A DNA stretch of 64,000 nucleotides from Ampelocalamus luodianensis (taxonomy: Eukaryota > Streptophyta > Magnoliopsida > Poales > Poaceae), in assembly GCA_036346255.1 (NCBI GenBank), contig CM070639.1, forward strand, positions 32,332,165 through 32,396,164, given 5' to 3'. Both the position numbers and the translations under genes were made by a program. A model generated the notes under the pieces. That model had not been told where the DNA came from. It worked only from the letters and a program-made list of their open reading frames with translations, and searched no databases. Positions within the stretch are counted from its first letter, which is position 1; each line of letters starts with the position of its first letter. This document shows positions 11,285 to 25,461 of the stretch, piece by piece.

Positions 11285-13790
11285 TGTAACAGACCAAATT
11301 TCAAATTTCAGAAGAAAATAAAACTTAATTATTTTTGTGGAATTTTCTGAAATTTTAAAAGCTTTCTGTAATTATTTTAAAGTCAAAAAAATTATTTGCA
11401 AAATATATTACCAAATAATAGTTATAAATATTTTATCTAAGTCCCAAATAACTCTAGGAGTTTTTATGAATTTTTCTAGAATTTTTTGGATTTATTTGCT
11501 ATTTTCTAAAGCTTAAACGAATTAACAGAATTAGTTTAATTGTTAAATTAATTTAAAACCCCAAATTCGTTTTGGGCCGAAATCCAAACTTCGGCCCAAC
11601 CCCTTCTCTCCCACACGGCCCGCACAGCACCGCAGCTTCTCTCTCTCACCCACCCCAGTCCCACCTGTCATCCACTCACGCTTACACGCCTTAAAACCCC
11701 AACAACGCCCATCAACCGTTGGATCTTCAACCAACAGCCAGATTTCACGTGACCTTCGGACGAGCCGAACGTCCCAACGCGCGTGAGTCGTCTGATAAAA
11801 AATGGATGGCAAGGGTTCATTGTAACTCCCACATGGTCCGAACGGCCTATTCATTGTGGACCGTTCAATCTAGATCGAACGGCCAAGGCCCAACCATGCA
11901 TCTTTTCCTTTCCTTTCCTTTTCTTTGACTACCATGTGGGCCCGCCTACCTTCTTCTTTGTCATCTTCATCTCCACGCGTTCAAGCCCGACACCGCCATT
12001 GTTGCGAGCTCAAAGCTCCGCAACGGCCATATCTCAACCGCCCCGCTTCTCGCGCGTGCGTGCGCACAACCACGTCCACCTTCGCCTTATCTCCCCACTC
12101 TCTTCCCCTTTCTCCGCGATGGTTTGCCCATGATATCGCAACCTCCGCCACAACCACCACGACCTCCATGCTGCCCCAGTGCCCCTCGACCCCTATAAAA
12201 GGATGCCCCAGGTGCGCCCTGATCTCCTTATCCCAGCACCGCCAGCCATTGCCACCCTTCCGCCCCATAGCACCCGAATTTTGGAGTTCTTCGCTGGTGG
12301 TTGAAGCTCGTTTCTTCCCCGATTCCGGTGTCATCGAGCCTGCTCCGCCCCCTTCGTCCTCACCTTCAGCTTCGCAATATCGCCGTGAACCTGGTGCACG
12401 CCTTCATCCACCCCGAAGACTACCGGAGCTCCCTCGTCGGCGTGAACCTAGCATCGCCGCCGCCAAAACTCGTCGTCGATGACCAAAATGCCGCATCTCC
12501 ATGCATCTTCGGTGAGCATCATGATCAGCGTTGTCCCCTCTTTCTTCTGCACCCACTCTCTCACCTCGCCGTGGCGCATTGTGCCGGCGAGCCCTTCACT
12601 AGAGCCCTACCACCGTCGGGCTTGTGTGGCAAAGCCACATCGGTGCCACCTCAGCACCACATCAACACCAGAGCCCACGTGGATGCCTACGTGGCGCTAC
12701 ATCAGTGCTTGCGCTAGCGCACACCCCCCTCGTGTAGTGTTTCATGCACCAGGTTCACCGTGGGTGGTTGACCGCGCATGGACTTAGTCCATTGACCACG
12801 AGCCCACGTGTCAGTGAACCATTTCCTTTTCCAATAGAAAAATAAATCGGCCGGGAAATTGATTTCCTGAGGGCTAACGTTAGTGTGCGCATTATCTCGA
12901 ATTTTCTTTACAGAAACAATTCGGGAAAATCATGTAAATTCGGATTTAGGGTTAAAACTTCTAAAACCTATATCTTTTGCATCCAAACTTTGATTTGGGT
13001 GATTCAAATTTTTAAATTTGTATAAAATCAAAATCTAGCTAACTAAACTAAATTTATTCTATTTGGAGTTAATTTGAGTTGTATTTTTGAATTTATTTGA
13101 ATTTCAATTGAATTTGTCGTATTTTCACGTATAGACTTCGACAACTCGGGAGAGTTCGATCCTTTAGAGGATTTAGAGTACAAAGACTTCAATGAAGGTA
13201 AGTTATACCATTGACCATGTTGATCCCAATATTTTTAAAGTTATTTAAATTCAGTTTTTAAATTGTTATCGCATGCATATTTTTATTCAATTATTTTAAT
13301 TCTCTGTTTTAAATACTTAGTTATTCCAATTCCTTTTGTATGTACAATTTGAATGTTGAATATCATTTCCTTGTCACCATTAGATAAAATAATATTGAGA
13401 ATAATCATATGCTTAGCCAATGCTTAGACCATAATTGCGATTTTGGGAGGATTTAGCCAAATCTTTTCAAACTTGGTTTAAATTTGAATATGTAGTATTG
13501 CTTTACTATAGAAAGTTTATAAAGATGGTTTTATTTAAAATAAAATAAAAAATGGGTTTGAACTTGGACGAAATGGATGAATGGTGGGTGAAGGTTTATG
13601 CACGTGCTTAATATGGTTAAGATTAAGGTCCATGGTTTATTTTTGGAAGATGCCCAAGTCAGTTAAGGATCAGTCTTTGGGCCGCAACTTGCTATGCTTT
13701 ACCGTACCACCACATGTCTTGTCTGGGCAGGACTTGGCTTAATAATTTATGATACCTCATTGTTATTTGTGTCATGTTGTTGTGTGGGTG
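11285..13790 (+). repeat. 3' LTR of element B (right limit uncertain)
   Basis: Begins TGTAACAGACC after the polypurine tract. The first 300 bases are AT-rich, followed by a GC-rich middle with a TATA box at 12194 and then AT-rich sequence. There is no second copy in the window, so the true end is not fixed; element C begins at 13791 and may have cut it. The 185-residue ORF at 11925-12482 and other frames here lie in the LTR, lack family features, and are not called as genes. Confidence 0.65.
12194..12200 (+). promoter_or_regulatory. Probable TATA box of element B LTR
   Basis: CCCCTATAAAAGG lies about 910 bases into the LTR, in the GC-rich part, in the orientation of element B. Transcription would start about 30 bases downstream. 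Confidence 0.6.
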
Positions 13791-15783
13791 TGTAACACCC
13801 TGGCTATGCGAAAGCCAATATATTACCTGAAGTCCAACACTGCGCAATAATATGAAATAATTTCAACAATATTTCAACTAATGGCGTAAAGGGATCAACA
13901 TCTAAAAGGATGAGTATAAGAATTGAATCAGAACTTAAGAACATATCGAATTCCATCATCCAATCATATTGAATCAAATATGATAAGGCTATCATAGGTC
14001 TATACGAAGATCATTAAGGATTCATTGGTTCAACCAAGTCATAATGAATGAAAGTCTAAATCATTAGAACTCGATTTATTACAATCCAACTTATCAAATG
14101 AAAGAATAATGAGTTCAACTATTTAAAGGGGTAACGAATGTGAAGTGAAAGAAGTGATTCATGTGACTAATCCTTGCCATGCATGTCGTCTTCAATATTT
14201 ACCTAAAACAAATAAAAACGGCAAGAATTAGTCCATGACTCAGCAAGTACAACTGAACAATATGAAAAATACTTAATAAGAATAACAATCACTGATTAGA
14301 ATATGAATATAGAACAGCTGAATAAGAACATAGCATCATAGAATAGAATTCGAATATGGAGTGGGTGATTAAGGACTTGTCATCATAGAATAGAATATGA
14401 ATGTAGAATGACAGAAACCATATGAATGAATGAAATACATGATCTCCACTTTTCTTATATCAGTATAGCGGTGAACACCGTCGGTGTTCACTCGAGCCCG
14501 TATTTCATAAAATGCGAGGATCCAAGGCCCGTATGAAGAACGTTTCATAACGGGGATCCAATTTGCCCACATTAGAATGGTAAGTCATACATGCTTATAC
14601 TGGAATTGATGGGTCTTTACATCCCACTCCCGTGGGTGAATCATGAACAATGAATGAATGCATGAATATGGAAGATGAAATCTCAAGAAGCATAGATTCA
14701 CATATATGGAACGAATCAGAAATCATCGAGAACTACTCATAAACCATAGTATTCAGTCATGGCATGAACATCAAGCACTATGAACTAACAACAACAATAC
14801 ATACACAATGTACATGCCCATGTTGGAATGATGGGAATTCACTACCCACTCCCGTGGGTGAAACATGAATGGAAGAACGAATGAATATGTTGGACGTAAA
14901 CATATAATTGAAGAATCATGGTATATCAATTATGAAGGGAAACATGAAATATATAACTTCTGTTAAATTGAAACGTACATAACTTTTGTTATACAAATCC
15001 AAAAAGAAACACTTTACCAATCCTAAAAGCTAATGAGATTATCTACAAAAATCATTTTGGGCAGCACTTCTGAATCTGCTCCTAACCTAATCATATTTTA
15101 ATAAACACAGTGACTGTTAATTCTCATTAGACTTTCGGGACAGCAGAAAAGAATTCATCATAACTTTTAAACCGTAATTCAGAATTGAGTGATCTTTGAG
15201 TCTACCAAAAGCTAAGAACAGATCCCACATAACTCTAGGAGATGAGATCCTCTAATTCGGACTCTAAGCACATGGAAACAGAGGAGCAACAGAACACAGA
15301 TTAAACTGATCTACTACAGCATTCGCAAAACAGCTACTGAATACGAATCGCATATGAAATAACTAATTAATCCAATAGAGAATGCGAGTATACCCATAAA
15401 ATCCTGCTGGACTTCGCTGAATTCCCCTCGTGGAGGTCACCCCCCACCTCCCTCTTCTTCCTCTCCCTTCTTCTTCCTTCCTCTCCTTCCTTTCTCCTCT
15501 TCTCCTCCTCTTGACATAGCAGCAAGGAAGGGGGTGCTACAATACCGTGCGCTACAGTGTAGTGGCACTATAGTAACCGCGCTACAGTAAAAGGTGTTTA
15601 GGGTTTTGGTACCCCTTCTTAAATCAGCTTCCCCTTGGGCCAAACAACGTGGGCCGAAAGCCCACAGCCTAGGTTCTCTAATAAAAGCAAAAACACCCCT
15701 CTAAAACTTCAATTTTCTTCACTAATTCTATTTAATTTTAGTATTAATCACTTATTTATTTTATGTTTAAATGGGGTATTACA
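13791..15783 (-). repeat. 3' LTR of element C (A-related family)
   Basis: A 1993-bp LTR, TGTAACACCCTGGC to GGGGTATTACA on the plus strand, with a polypurine tract to its right. It shares the hairpin array with A (GTGAACACC/GGTGTTCAC at 14471-14479 with 14483-14491) and the CCCACTCCCGTGGG units near 14620 and 14846. CTACAG/CTATAG words cluster near 15535-15595. Left flank is GGGTG; the partner is not visible. Confidence 0.8.
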
Positions 15784-16887
15784 TTCTACTCCCCTTAAAT
15801 AGAATTTGACCCTGAATTCTACTCGAAAGAACACCAAACTAAGACTACAGAACAATTAACATGTATCCGACATGGACAACACTAGATATCGCTTGCGCAT
15901 GCGAGACTCCCGCTCCGAAGTCATCTCTCTCTCTCAAACTAATGCAACCACAGTACCTTGACATAAACTGACGTCTTACGCCTCAACACTCGTCCTGAAC
16001 TTTTCAGGTACACTCAACGGACAGAACTCGAAGGTAAGGTTTTACTTGTTCGCTAACAGCTCTAACGAAACCTGACCCTCCAGATCTCTTAGGTATGCAC
16101 TCAGCACCAGAACATACCAAACATTGTGTACCGTGCAACCTCTAGAAACAAACCAAAGTACCTTGGGACAACCTTCCTTTTTGGTACCAAACCACACAAC
16201 CTGCACAACACACGGAACTCTTGTTCCATCTCTTAGTAGAACTCTTCTGGTTAACAAGGAGCACCCCCTTTAACCCGGAACACACAAAAGAACTTGCTTT
16301 AAACAAACTCTTTTATAAACAGATCCCATATGAAAATAAAGGATTCTCATTGCAACCACGCAATGCCAAATCCCCAACAAAATGGTCAAATCTAAAATCG
16401 AAAATTTCTCACGAAAACCATTCCACTTTCTAATTAGGTAGTTTTCGAATGAACACCACGAAAACCAAATGAGAAATCACTCGAATGCCCAAATCAAATA
16501 ATTTTTTTATTCTGTCTAAACTGGAAAGAATCGCACATGCCAACACAGTGCCAACTCAAATTGCGGAAGACATCAATCAACAACATAAAGCTCAAACGAT
16601 AATCAAGAAAACGCTGCACTACCCGAGGAAACATCCTTTTTCTCAATGTCTCTTTCAGGAATAAAATTTCTCTTGAACCTCGGAATTCGAATTCATCGCA
16701 TGCCACACGAGCTCAAACCACTTAATTTAAGATCCTCAAATTATGCTCAAACCGAAATACGTCATCCACACCTTTGTGGAGAGGCTCTATCGATCCCACC
16801 GAACACTCTAGACAACTCCTTCTACTGACGAAATTAATTTGACAGAAAGCGCCCAAAGCACCTCAAAAATAGATCCCACACAATCCC
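15784..16887 (-). pseudogene. Element C body fragment with decayed pol tail
   Basis: The polypurine tract (AAGGGGAGTAGAA on the element strand, 15784-15796) opens the body. Reverse-strand pieces recall a chromodomain end (ESRMRKRYL near 15890-15930) and the integrase tail (VHNVWYVLVLSAYLRD in the ORF at 16042-16257). There are stops and frame changes between them. The body ends abruptly at 16887, where LTR D begins, preceded by ATCCC. Confidence 0.55.
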
Positions 16888-19082
16888 TGTAACACCCTGG
16901 CTATTCGGGAGCCAAAATGCTACCTAAAGACCTAACATATAACAATACAACGGATTAATTTCAACAATAATTCTTCAACTAAGCTAAACAGATCATCAAC
17001 AATTGGAACATAAACAGGAATGTAATAATGGATCCGCTACGTTATCCTATCAACGGATATTCAATGAACATAAACAGTTATTTAAACAAACTCAACGTTA
17101 AGTAAGGTATCATCCAAGTCTAAGTTTATTTATTACAATCCAACAATTAATGAATGACAGCAAGAATAATTCTTTTATTGAGACTAGTGTAAAATGATCT
17201 GAGTGGGTAGTGCATGTCTACTCCCTCCCAAGAGATTCATCACCAACGTTCACCTAAAAATAAATAAACAAAGCAAGAGTGAGCCCAAGACTCAGCAAGT
17301 ACTATCAATAGTTATGAACAGGACAATAAGTCCACAAAGTGTGATCGTACACTGAATGAATATATGAATGCATGAAATTAATGAATTGGAAGGACTGCAC
17401 ACGTGCTTATACCGGTATAGCTAGTGACACACCCGTCGGTGTTCACTTAAGCCTGCACCTTAACAAAAGTGCGGGGATCCAAGTCCCATATGAAGAACGT
17501 TTCATACAGGTGTCCAAATCTACTCATACTAGAATTGATGGGTCTTACGTACCCATACTGGAATTGATGGGATTTTCTATCGACTCCCGTGGACGGGACA
17601 TGACAATGTCCAAATCTACACACATTGGAATGGTGGGACTTATAATCCACTCCCGTGGAGGAAACATGAGTTATGGATGCATAGAATGAAATATGAACAA
17701 TTAAAGACATCATCTCTAAACATGGAATCAACACATATGAACGAACATAGACTTTTCACCTTCTCATGTATCATAAGATACCACAACATGAACATTTAAG
17801 CATTCATCAATCACAATCATTAATATTAGCAAAGTACTTGCCTTCGCGTTGACGTGCGTTAGTAGACGACGACGGTGCTCCTAACCCCGAAGCTTCGCCG
17901 CCTAAACAATTAAGTAATTGAAATAAGAGAATATTGCACACGACACTTCTAAACAACGTTCTACAACACTTCCCCGGTGACTCAAGATTCAACTAAAAAC
18001 TCCAATCTGAAAACTGACAACTCATGCACAAACCGAAACTGGACAGCAGCACGGGTAAAACCATATCTATTGATCTGGAACTCAGAATGAGGTGAGACTA
18101 GTTTCTATGGATTCTTAACTGACATATCTACAATATTCTAGTTGACAAGATAACCCAATTCGGCCAATTTAATTTACTAACAGTTAGATAAAACAGCAGA
18201 ACATAAACTGCCTAAACAATTAAGACAGCAGTACAAAAACGATCATAACTTTTAGTATACAACTCCGAATTGGGCGTTATTTAACAATATGAAAAGTTTA
18301 TGAAATTCTCTACAATAACCTAGTTGAGTGAAAATCCTGAATCGTCCATTATCATAAACATATTTTAGGAGACAACTTGAAAGGTAAATCTCGTCAGAAT
18401 TCTAAACAGCAGAAACTAAAACGATCATAACTTTTGATCCGTACGTCGGAATCAGGTGTTCTTGGCGGACACCGAAAGCTAAGAACATTATCTAAATATC
18501 TCTAGTAGATCAAAACTTCTAATTAAGCTTCTAAGAACCTGAAACTTACCACGCAACATACTGGGCAGATTCGAATCTACCGCAGACAGACTTTGATCCA
18601 ATCAAAATTTAATCGGTTTCACTTCTACGACTAATCAAACAACAACAACCGGCAATCGTTACCCTTGGAGGCACGCGTGCCCGCTGAATTCCCCCGCTAG
18701 ATGCTCATCTCCTCTTTTTCTCCTCTCTCCCTCCCCCTTTCTCCTTGGCCGACAGCAATGGGAGAGCACGATCAAGAGGGAGTAACAGAGTGCAAGGAGG
18801 AGGGTGTGTATTGTAGCAACACTGTAGCGGCGGCGGAACACTGTAGAAATGCGTGCTACAGTGGTGGGCTAGGGTTTCCCCCTCCTTTTATTAGTGGCCG
18901 GTCCCTGATGGGCCTCCTAGGCCAAAGCCCGAAGCCCAGGTTGCCAAAGAATTGCAGATTTTCCCTCCTCTAAAGTCTAATTTCTCTTTTCACTGCTTCC
19001 TTCATTACAATAAGTTGGAGTATTACATAAAAACCCCTTTTTTTGTTTACTCTCCTTCCTTAGAAACATTTGGGGTATTACA
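16888..19082 (-). repeat. 3' LTR of element D (A-related family)
   Basis: A 2195-bp LTR, TGTAACACCCTGGC to GGGGTATTACA. It has the shared hairpin array; the main stem is changed to CCTGCAC/GTGCGGG (17452-17458 with 17469-17475) yet still pairs. Modules with GGACAGCAG and ATAACTTTT occur near 18040, 18190 and 18400. CTGTAG/CTACAG words lie near 18820-18865. The element is inserted in the body of C. Confidence 0.8.
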
Positions 19083-21544
19083 TTATGCCCCCCTTAACAG
19101 GATTCGACCTCGAATCTACTCACCGATCTACCCGAAAGAAAACAGCGTCTGGAAATTAACAACGATTAACACGTACCAGACATGAAAAAATCCGGGTATT
19201 GCTCGCGCATGCGAGACTATAACTTGCAAGTAACCTCTCTCTCGGTCTGATGAGTCGACAACACAAAGACGTAGAACGACGTCTTTCCTAACACTCGTCC
19301 CCACATTTCCAAGAACACTCATCAGAAGAGAATCGAAGGTAAGATCCTACTCGATGGTTCACGACGTTAACGAATATTCAAACTCTAGTTCTCACAGGTA
19401 CTCACTCGGCACCAAACATGCCAAATTTTGTGTACACCGCATATGGACCCGAGACGGTCCTTGCGATATGCCAACTTCTGAATTCCCGTAGCTAACGAAA
19501 ACAACCCAATGTACCTTGGCTAACCTTCCGATTGATACTGAACCACACAACATGCACATAGAACACGAAACTCTTGTTCCACCTCTCAATTGAACTCTTC
19601 ACTCAAACAAGGATCACCTCCTTTAACCAGAAACACACAACAGAGCTCTCTTTAAGAAAACTCTTTTACCAACAAAACCCATCTGAAAATGAAAGATTCA
19701 CATCGTAACTATGCGTTACCAGCTCGGTACTAAAGAGTCAAACCCAGAAATCAGAATTTCATCACGAAAAACCTTTCCACCTTCCAAGTGGCAGTTTGCG
19801 AAACGCGACTTAAATATCAAATACTTTTACTTCACTCTTCCCTTTAACTAGGAAAGTTATTTTTTGTGATTACTACATCACTTTGCCAGCTTAAACAAGA
19901 TAAGCTCTTAAGACCAAATCATAGGAACCACTTAAGAACCAATAAAATCTTTCAAACCGTCTCTTTGCTCGAAACAGACTCAATTACCACATAACTCATG
20001 AGGTCCAAAGATAACAAAGCATAAAACTCAAACACTTTCACTAAAACAGTATCATGCAACTAATCAATTTCTTTTTTTCTTATAATTCATTCAACATTAT
20101 CATCACAACCACAGTCTGACAATCACACTAATCAACGAAATAATATGCTATTAGCAAGAATCATCATAATCTCTTATCACTTCATGAACTTTAAAAAAAA
20201 CACAATGAACTACTTCATCATGTCTCTAAAATCTAAATAAGATTGCATATACTTGATCTAGGGAAAACCTAGTGCAAAAACATCATAATTGAAACAAACT
20301 CTTTCAACAAGATGATAATAGAACATGACAATCTCACTAATGTACACTAACAGAAATCTCTTATTAGCTTTCATCCATTTAACTCTTACTGACACTCGAC
20401 GCCAAGATAGGACACACTAAATGCCTTCTAGCCACACATGGCACAATCATGATCCTACCTCTGTTTGCAACCTCAACAACAGTTAAGAGGATATAATCAA
20501 CATTCTAACTTATGTTCAGCAATTAGAATGAAAGGACCTTAACTTTAATAATATAGGATACATAAGACAAGGTTTCACAAGGCGATACATCATCGTTCAT
20601 CTAGTCATTTAAACATGTTTTAATAATTTTTAGCATGGCAAGAATCAAGTAAAGCTATCATTCAAATAAGATCATCAAGATCCAAATAGAAGACTGATTC
20701 AAAATTAATATTTATCAAGGCAATATTCGAACACATCCTTAACTTAACCATCACTAGCGTTAGAATAAGCGAAAGAGGACCTAGGTTCCAATCCATCTAA
20801 TAAATTTAACATTACTCAATCGCAAGGATCAAACCGGTTCATCAACATTTCCACACTTCTTAATAACAATAGGTCCTTGAACAGTATGAACAAACTCTTA
20901 TCTAAAATTCATCATGTACCAAATACAACGACATTTCGCATTAGTCAATTCACTTCCATGGATACTAGTTAAGAATAAACTGCTTGCACAAAGCCAATAA
21001 CTCAAATCTGATAACTTATCTCATAATGGTTAATTCATTTAATTAACACCTCTTACTTAAGCATGACAAGACATCACTTAAATGTTTTAACACAATCTTT
21101 CAGAAAAAGAGGTATTAAATTTCACAATTAAAAGAATTCAAAAGAAATACATAAAGTCAAAGCTTTCACATGATAAAGAACTTGCAACAAAAAACTTTCA
21201 GTATCCAAAATACCAAGCGAATAAATGATTCGCATTCTCCAACAAGAAGGATAGAACTCCCAAGAAAAGATAAATTTCGCCGATAACTAACATTCCCAAG
21301 AAACAACATTAGACCAACGGTCAGGAGAACAAGTAGTCGATATAATGAATCAAGAAAGATCAATGGAAACTCATCAGAAGAAATGTAAAACACTAAATCT
21401 AGAAAACTTCATCAACCGCAACTAACACCAGAACTGGCCACATTCAGAATCGAGGAAGAGAATAATATTTTCTAAAGAAACTCACCTTCAACACTCAACT
21501 ATGGTATTCAGGGTAGATACTACTCTATTCTGTTACCACGAACG
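19083..21544 (-). pseudogene. Element D body, truncated, decayed pol
   Basis: Starts with a polypurine tract (TTAAGGGGGGCATAA on the element strand). Reverse frames at 19128-19322 and 19392-19600 keep the spacing of a chromovirus tail (for example SHARAIPGFF where relatives have a MREKYPHLF-like end), but the key Trp-Glu-Leu-Glu is lost. The rest is AT-rich without gag-pol ORFs. The 5' end, primer site and 5' LTR are missing because LTR O begins at 21545. Confidence 0.55.
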
Positions 21545-22949
21545 TGTTGGGATACGGGTAGGCTATGCTAGCAACAATAAAAATTTTCTCTGCGTAAACC
21601 GGGATGCCAAGCAAGTTAGATGATCACAGATCATTACCACCAGACGCACAGTGCAGTGCACGGAAGTAGAGTCGGAGCAGCCTAGTCCGACGAAGAACGC
21701 GCCGATGTAGTGGTTGTAGATGATCGTCCAACGTCCTCGTAGTCGATCGTGTCCTCCAGCAATCTCTGCAGTTCCTTGTGAAGATCGCGGATCGTCATCG
21801 CGCAATAAAGAAGCGCGATTGCGCCTCTCGTATCCACACGTCGAGAGAAGGAACAAGCGAAATGCGCGGTGTGCTAGCACCACGTCGCACGGGAAGGCTC
21901 TCTCAAGAAGATGGCGGCTAGGGTTTCGGTGAAAACAACTCACGTGTCTCTTCCCGTCTGCTAACAATAGCCTCAAGCAACTCCTTATATAGTGCCCCAT
22001 GTCAGATCCTATCTGAACACGTTTGACGAATCGTATTCATCTTGGTTTGTTCCAACCCATTAAGTGTGTGACCGTTAGGTTTATGTGTAATCGGTTGTGA
22101 CTCGAAACCCTTTCCACCATGAGTCGAAGCGGTACCTAGCGGGACATAACGATTCCGAATACACACAAATTATATCGGACAAACCTTAATGCAATATGAT
22201 CTACGACTAGGTCCTCATCACTTACGCAGCGTGTCCTATCTCTATACGACCGATTCGCATTCGGTCACGACCAGTTCGTAACTTCTTACGACTGTGTTTC
22301 GACCACTCTGTGATTCGTTCGACCGGTCTCACGACTTGCTCGTATCACCATACGACTTGTCAGGACCTGATCGAACTAAGTGACCTACTCTAGTATTCTC
22401 CTTTTGCCTCACGATATCTGGTTTGAACTCCAGGCGAGATAACGTGTCATCCATGGACTGTTCAATACTTTCTCGATCGAGTTGTCGGATAACCTTACGT
22501 TGTCGAACACTTCGACCACTAGTGGCATGGCCATGCACTTTCTTTTATCCGACCACTTCGAGGGGCCCAGAGACATATCTCCCGTTATGTTAGGAGGGGC
22601 AAATCCCATATCCGACCAGTCACATCCCTTCGCATGTTTCATAGCATACCCGAAAGCTACCTTTATAACTACCCAGTTACGAGTAGCATTTGGCAACCCC
22701 TAAGAGTGCTATTACACATGTAGGGAACCATGCTGATCTCAGGTCTAAGGATTATACATCACCATTGCTCGAGACCAACTAATGACACATAGAATCATAA
22801 CAATCTCAATAGTGTCTCAAGGTGGGTCAATCCAACCCCATGTTCTCTAACATGTGTTCACATTATTGATTCGATATCCCTATATCCATGACCTGTGAGA
22901 CATGATCATCAATCAATACATGTGTTGGTCGTAGGGTCATTGGTGTTCC
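21545..22949 (-). repeat. Copia-type LTR O, partial
   Basis: Begins TGTTGGGATACG and continues with a layout like reversed Angela/BARE-group LTRs of grasses: a short AT patch, then GC-rich R/U5, a reverse TATA box near 21985, then a long U3. The expected CCCAACA end is not found before LTR M starts at 22950, so the U3 side is cut. No Copia gag-pol is present. The family assignment is from general resemblance only. Confidence 0.5.
21985..21991 (-). promoter_or_regulatory. Probable TATA box of LTR O
   Basis: The reverse strand reads ACTATATAAGGAG, about 440 bases from the TGTTGGG end. It is consistent with a reverse-oriented LTR promoter. Confidence 0.55.
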
Positions 22950-24644
22950 TGTAACATCCCAATTTTGGGCTTGTGTTTCAAATGTAAGAAAATGAGTAGA
23001 AATTAAAACTTTTTCTTACATCATGTATTTCCTATGTGTACTGAACAAGTATTGTACAAGAAGTTATGGAAATACATAGTCACAAGTCTTTGATCCAAAT
23101 CTTGATCTTTCAAAAACATTCTTGTTCCATCTTGTGATAATCTCCTGGAAATATTTTTCCTAAATTCTTGGGTTGGTAGGTGACCCCTCTGAAAAATTTC
23201 ACAATTTTTAGAAATTATTTGAATACTCTTGGAGGTCAGTCAAACCTACTCAAATTCTAGTCAAACTAGGGACCAGCACCTTGTGAAATTTGTAGAGGAA
23301 AATGTATAGCACAAAAACCTCTAGAAATTTTATACAAGATCAATAACTCAGTTAGCAAGCTCCTGTAAAAATTTCATAATTTTTGGAGTAAGTTTGCTAC
23401 CTCAAATAAATCCCCAAACTTCAGATCGGTTTGAAATCCAAAATTAGGGCTGACTCAGACTCGGGCTCGAGTCTGACCCGAGTCCGACCCAGCTTTTGGT
23501 CTCGGTCGAGCCAGCCGCCTAGACCTCCTCGGGCTCAATCTCGTGCGCGTGGGTGTTGGGCCCTTGGATTGCAATCCGGCGGTCGGGGACCTCCTCATCC
23601 GCTAAGACCTCCCACCTCGGGTGATCTGGGACGCCCAGACCACCCCATGCCAATCGGGATCGCCCAAGACCTCCTCGTACCGTTCTTCTCCTCACGACAT
23701 CTCGAGGTCCGGTCGTCATGATTTTCACGCCGCGCGCGTCGTGTGTCGAGTCAGGCGGTGCAGTGCGTCTGCCACCTTTTGGCCTTTCCAACGTCTCTTT
23801 ACGCCATGCATTAAATCGCGAAGCTTTGCCCTAAAAGGAGTCACCCTTTCGCCTTGTCAAACCGCGAGTCCTTGGGCATGGACTTTGTTCACGTGAGGCT
23901 TTTGCCCACACCATTACCAAGCTCCCGGGCTATGTATAGCCTGAGACCTCCTTTCTCATTTCTTCTCCGTTCTTTGTTGTGCTTGAGCTCCCTCAGTTGA
24001 GCTGGTTCCCAAACTCAAACACCTAAAGAACACCACCTCTCTCTCTGCCACCATTGTCGGTTTTGGAGCTCTTTGAAGGCCTCGAGCTCCAGTGGTTCCA
24101 TCGTAGTTCTTAGCTCGTCAATTTGTCATCTTGATCACCTTAAGCCCTCTCTAACCTGCTGTGGTTACTCATCACAAGGGTGAGCGAGTCAGAGAGCTGC
24201 TTTTCGTGGTCGGGATCACCTTCTTCTTCGTCTCCAGCGAAGTCCCCGGTCACCGGAGCGCCCCCTTCGGTTTCCTCCTCTCCTCCGAGCTCCCCAGCAC
24301 CTCATCTTGGCCCTGGTAAGTTCACTCTAGTCTCCTAGAGCTCGAGCACTTGTCTAGTTAGGTTGTATCAAGCCTGTTCTTGTTTTCGGTTTTTTCGAAA
24401 ACTTGCACTCCTAGCCTATCTCCGGCTCGCCGGCGTTCCAAGCCGTTGCCGCCGTCGAGAGCACGTTCTGTAGGTTCTTGGTGTTATTTAGAACTCAGCC
24501 ATGTCCTTGGTTCTCGCCGGCGAGCTCCCCATCGCCGGCGGTGAGCTCGTGTTAGCACTCGGGCTTTTGTCGCGTAAGATTCGGACAGCCCAGTAACCAA
24601 TGATTGGTGTCGAAATCTTTGAGGAGCCTCTCATGAGTGGGCCT
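22950..24644 (+). repeat. Forward gypsy LTR M, truncated on the right
   Basis: Starts TGTAACATCCCAATTTTGGG, the same U3 start as the LTRs of E read on their own strand (TGTAACATCCCCATTTTGG). It has related U3 text and several GACCTCCTCG words near 23520-23700, like a shorter form of the E repeat array. A weak TATA candidate (TATGTATAG) lies near 23930. The sequence stops at 24644, where E begins; the rest of the LTR is absent. Confidence 0.65.
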
Positions 24645-25449
24645 TGTGAGGACCCGGTTTATTCGGCTTGTTTGTTTAACCATCCACTTGGTCCTAACAA
24701 GACAAATCAAATAAACCAAGCCTCGAGATATGTACACTTCCTGAAATGCGATATACACCCCGCTACAAAATCATGCATCAATTCCATTCATACACATAGA
24801 GCCAAGCAAAAGCAACAAGCGAAAGACATAGATAATATAAAGAGAGTTATTACAAAAGAGAGGCCGACTGCCAAAATTCATAAAGATAAGTAAATACACA
24901 ATGAAGCAAAATGGCCATAAGATGGCGATAAACAAAAGCCAATCGGTGTGCCTTTACCACAAGGCAACCAACCGGACCGCCAAGCTAATCGTCCCAAACA
25001 GCGCAAGAACATGACTCACAAAAGTGAGGCCCTTGGGGCTCACCTTCTTCCTCTGCAACAATTAATATTAAGCAAAGCGGATGAGTACAAAACTTGTTTT
25101 TGTACTGCAAGACCGACGTGTGAGATAATGTAACTATAATTAACTACATGCAAGCTTTATTTAAGTGGATGAGGCTTTGGACTTATTTTCAGCATAAAGC
25201 AAGTTTTCATTTGCAATAAGGTAATAGATTCAAAGCAAGTTTGCAATTAACTTTTAGTGTTCAAATAAAAGAGAGACAATAATAACATAGATAGAGAACA
25301 ACACCAACCTAGAAGTGACTAACCCATAGTCACCACAACAATAGCATGAAGTACCCCTTCATACCACCCATGTCAAGTTTAAGTTTTTAAAAGGTTGTAG
25401 TCTAGTTCTTGTGGGAAATAACCAAGCGTGTCCATAACCTAGGACGAGG

Positions 25450-25461
25450 CTATTCGAATAG
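25450..25461 (-). other. Conserved 12-base palindrome CTATTCGAATAG
   Basis: A perfect palindrome found at the same relative place in E-left (here), E-right (35475-35486), F (40049-40060), H (49288-49299) and G (54938-54949). It lies toward the U5 end on the element strand. The function is unknown; an RNA dimerisation loop is one possibility. Confidence 0.7.

Noticed and set aside
11925..12482. 185-residue forward ORF in LTR B
   Set aside because: GC-rich LTR sequence, Pro/Ser/Arg-rich translation without motifs, opposite strand equally open (11981-12334), and a TATA box within it. Chance ORF.
21563..22000. 145-residue reverse ORF in LTR O
   Set aside because: Lies over the R/U5 region next to a TATA box, in a Copia-type LTR; no similarity to Copia gag or pol that I can see.
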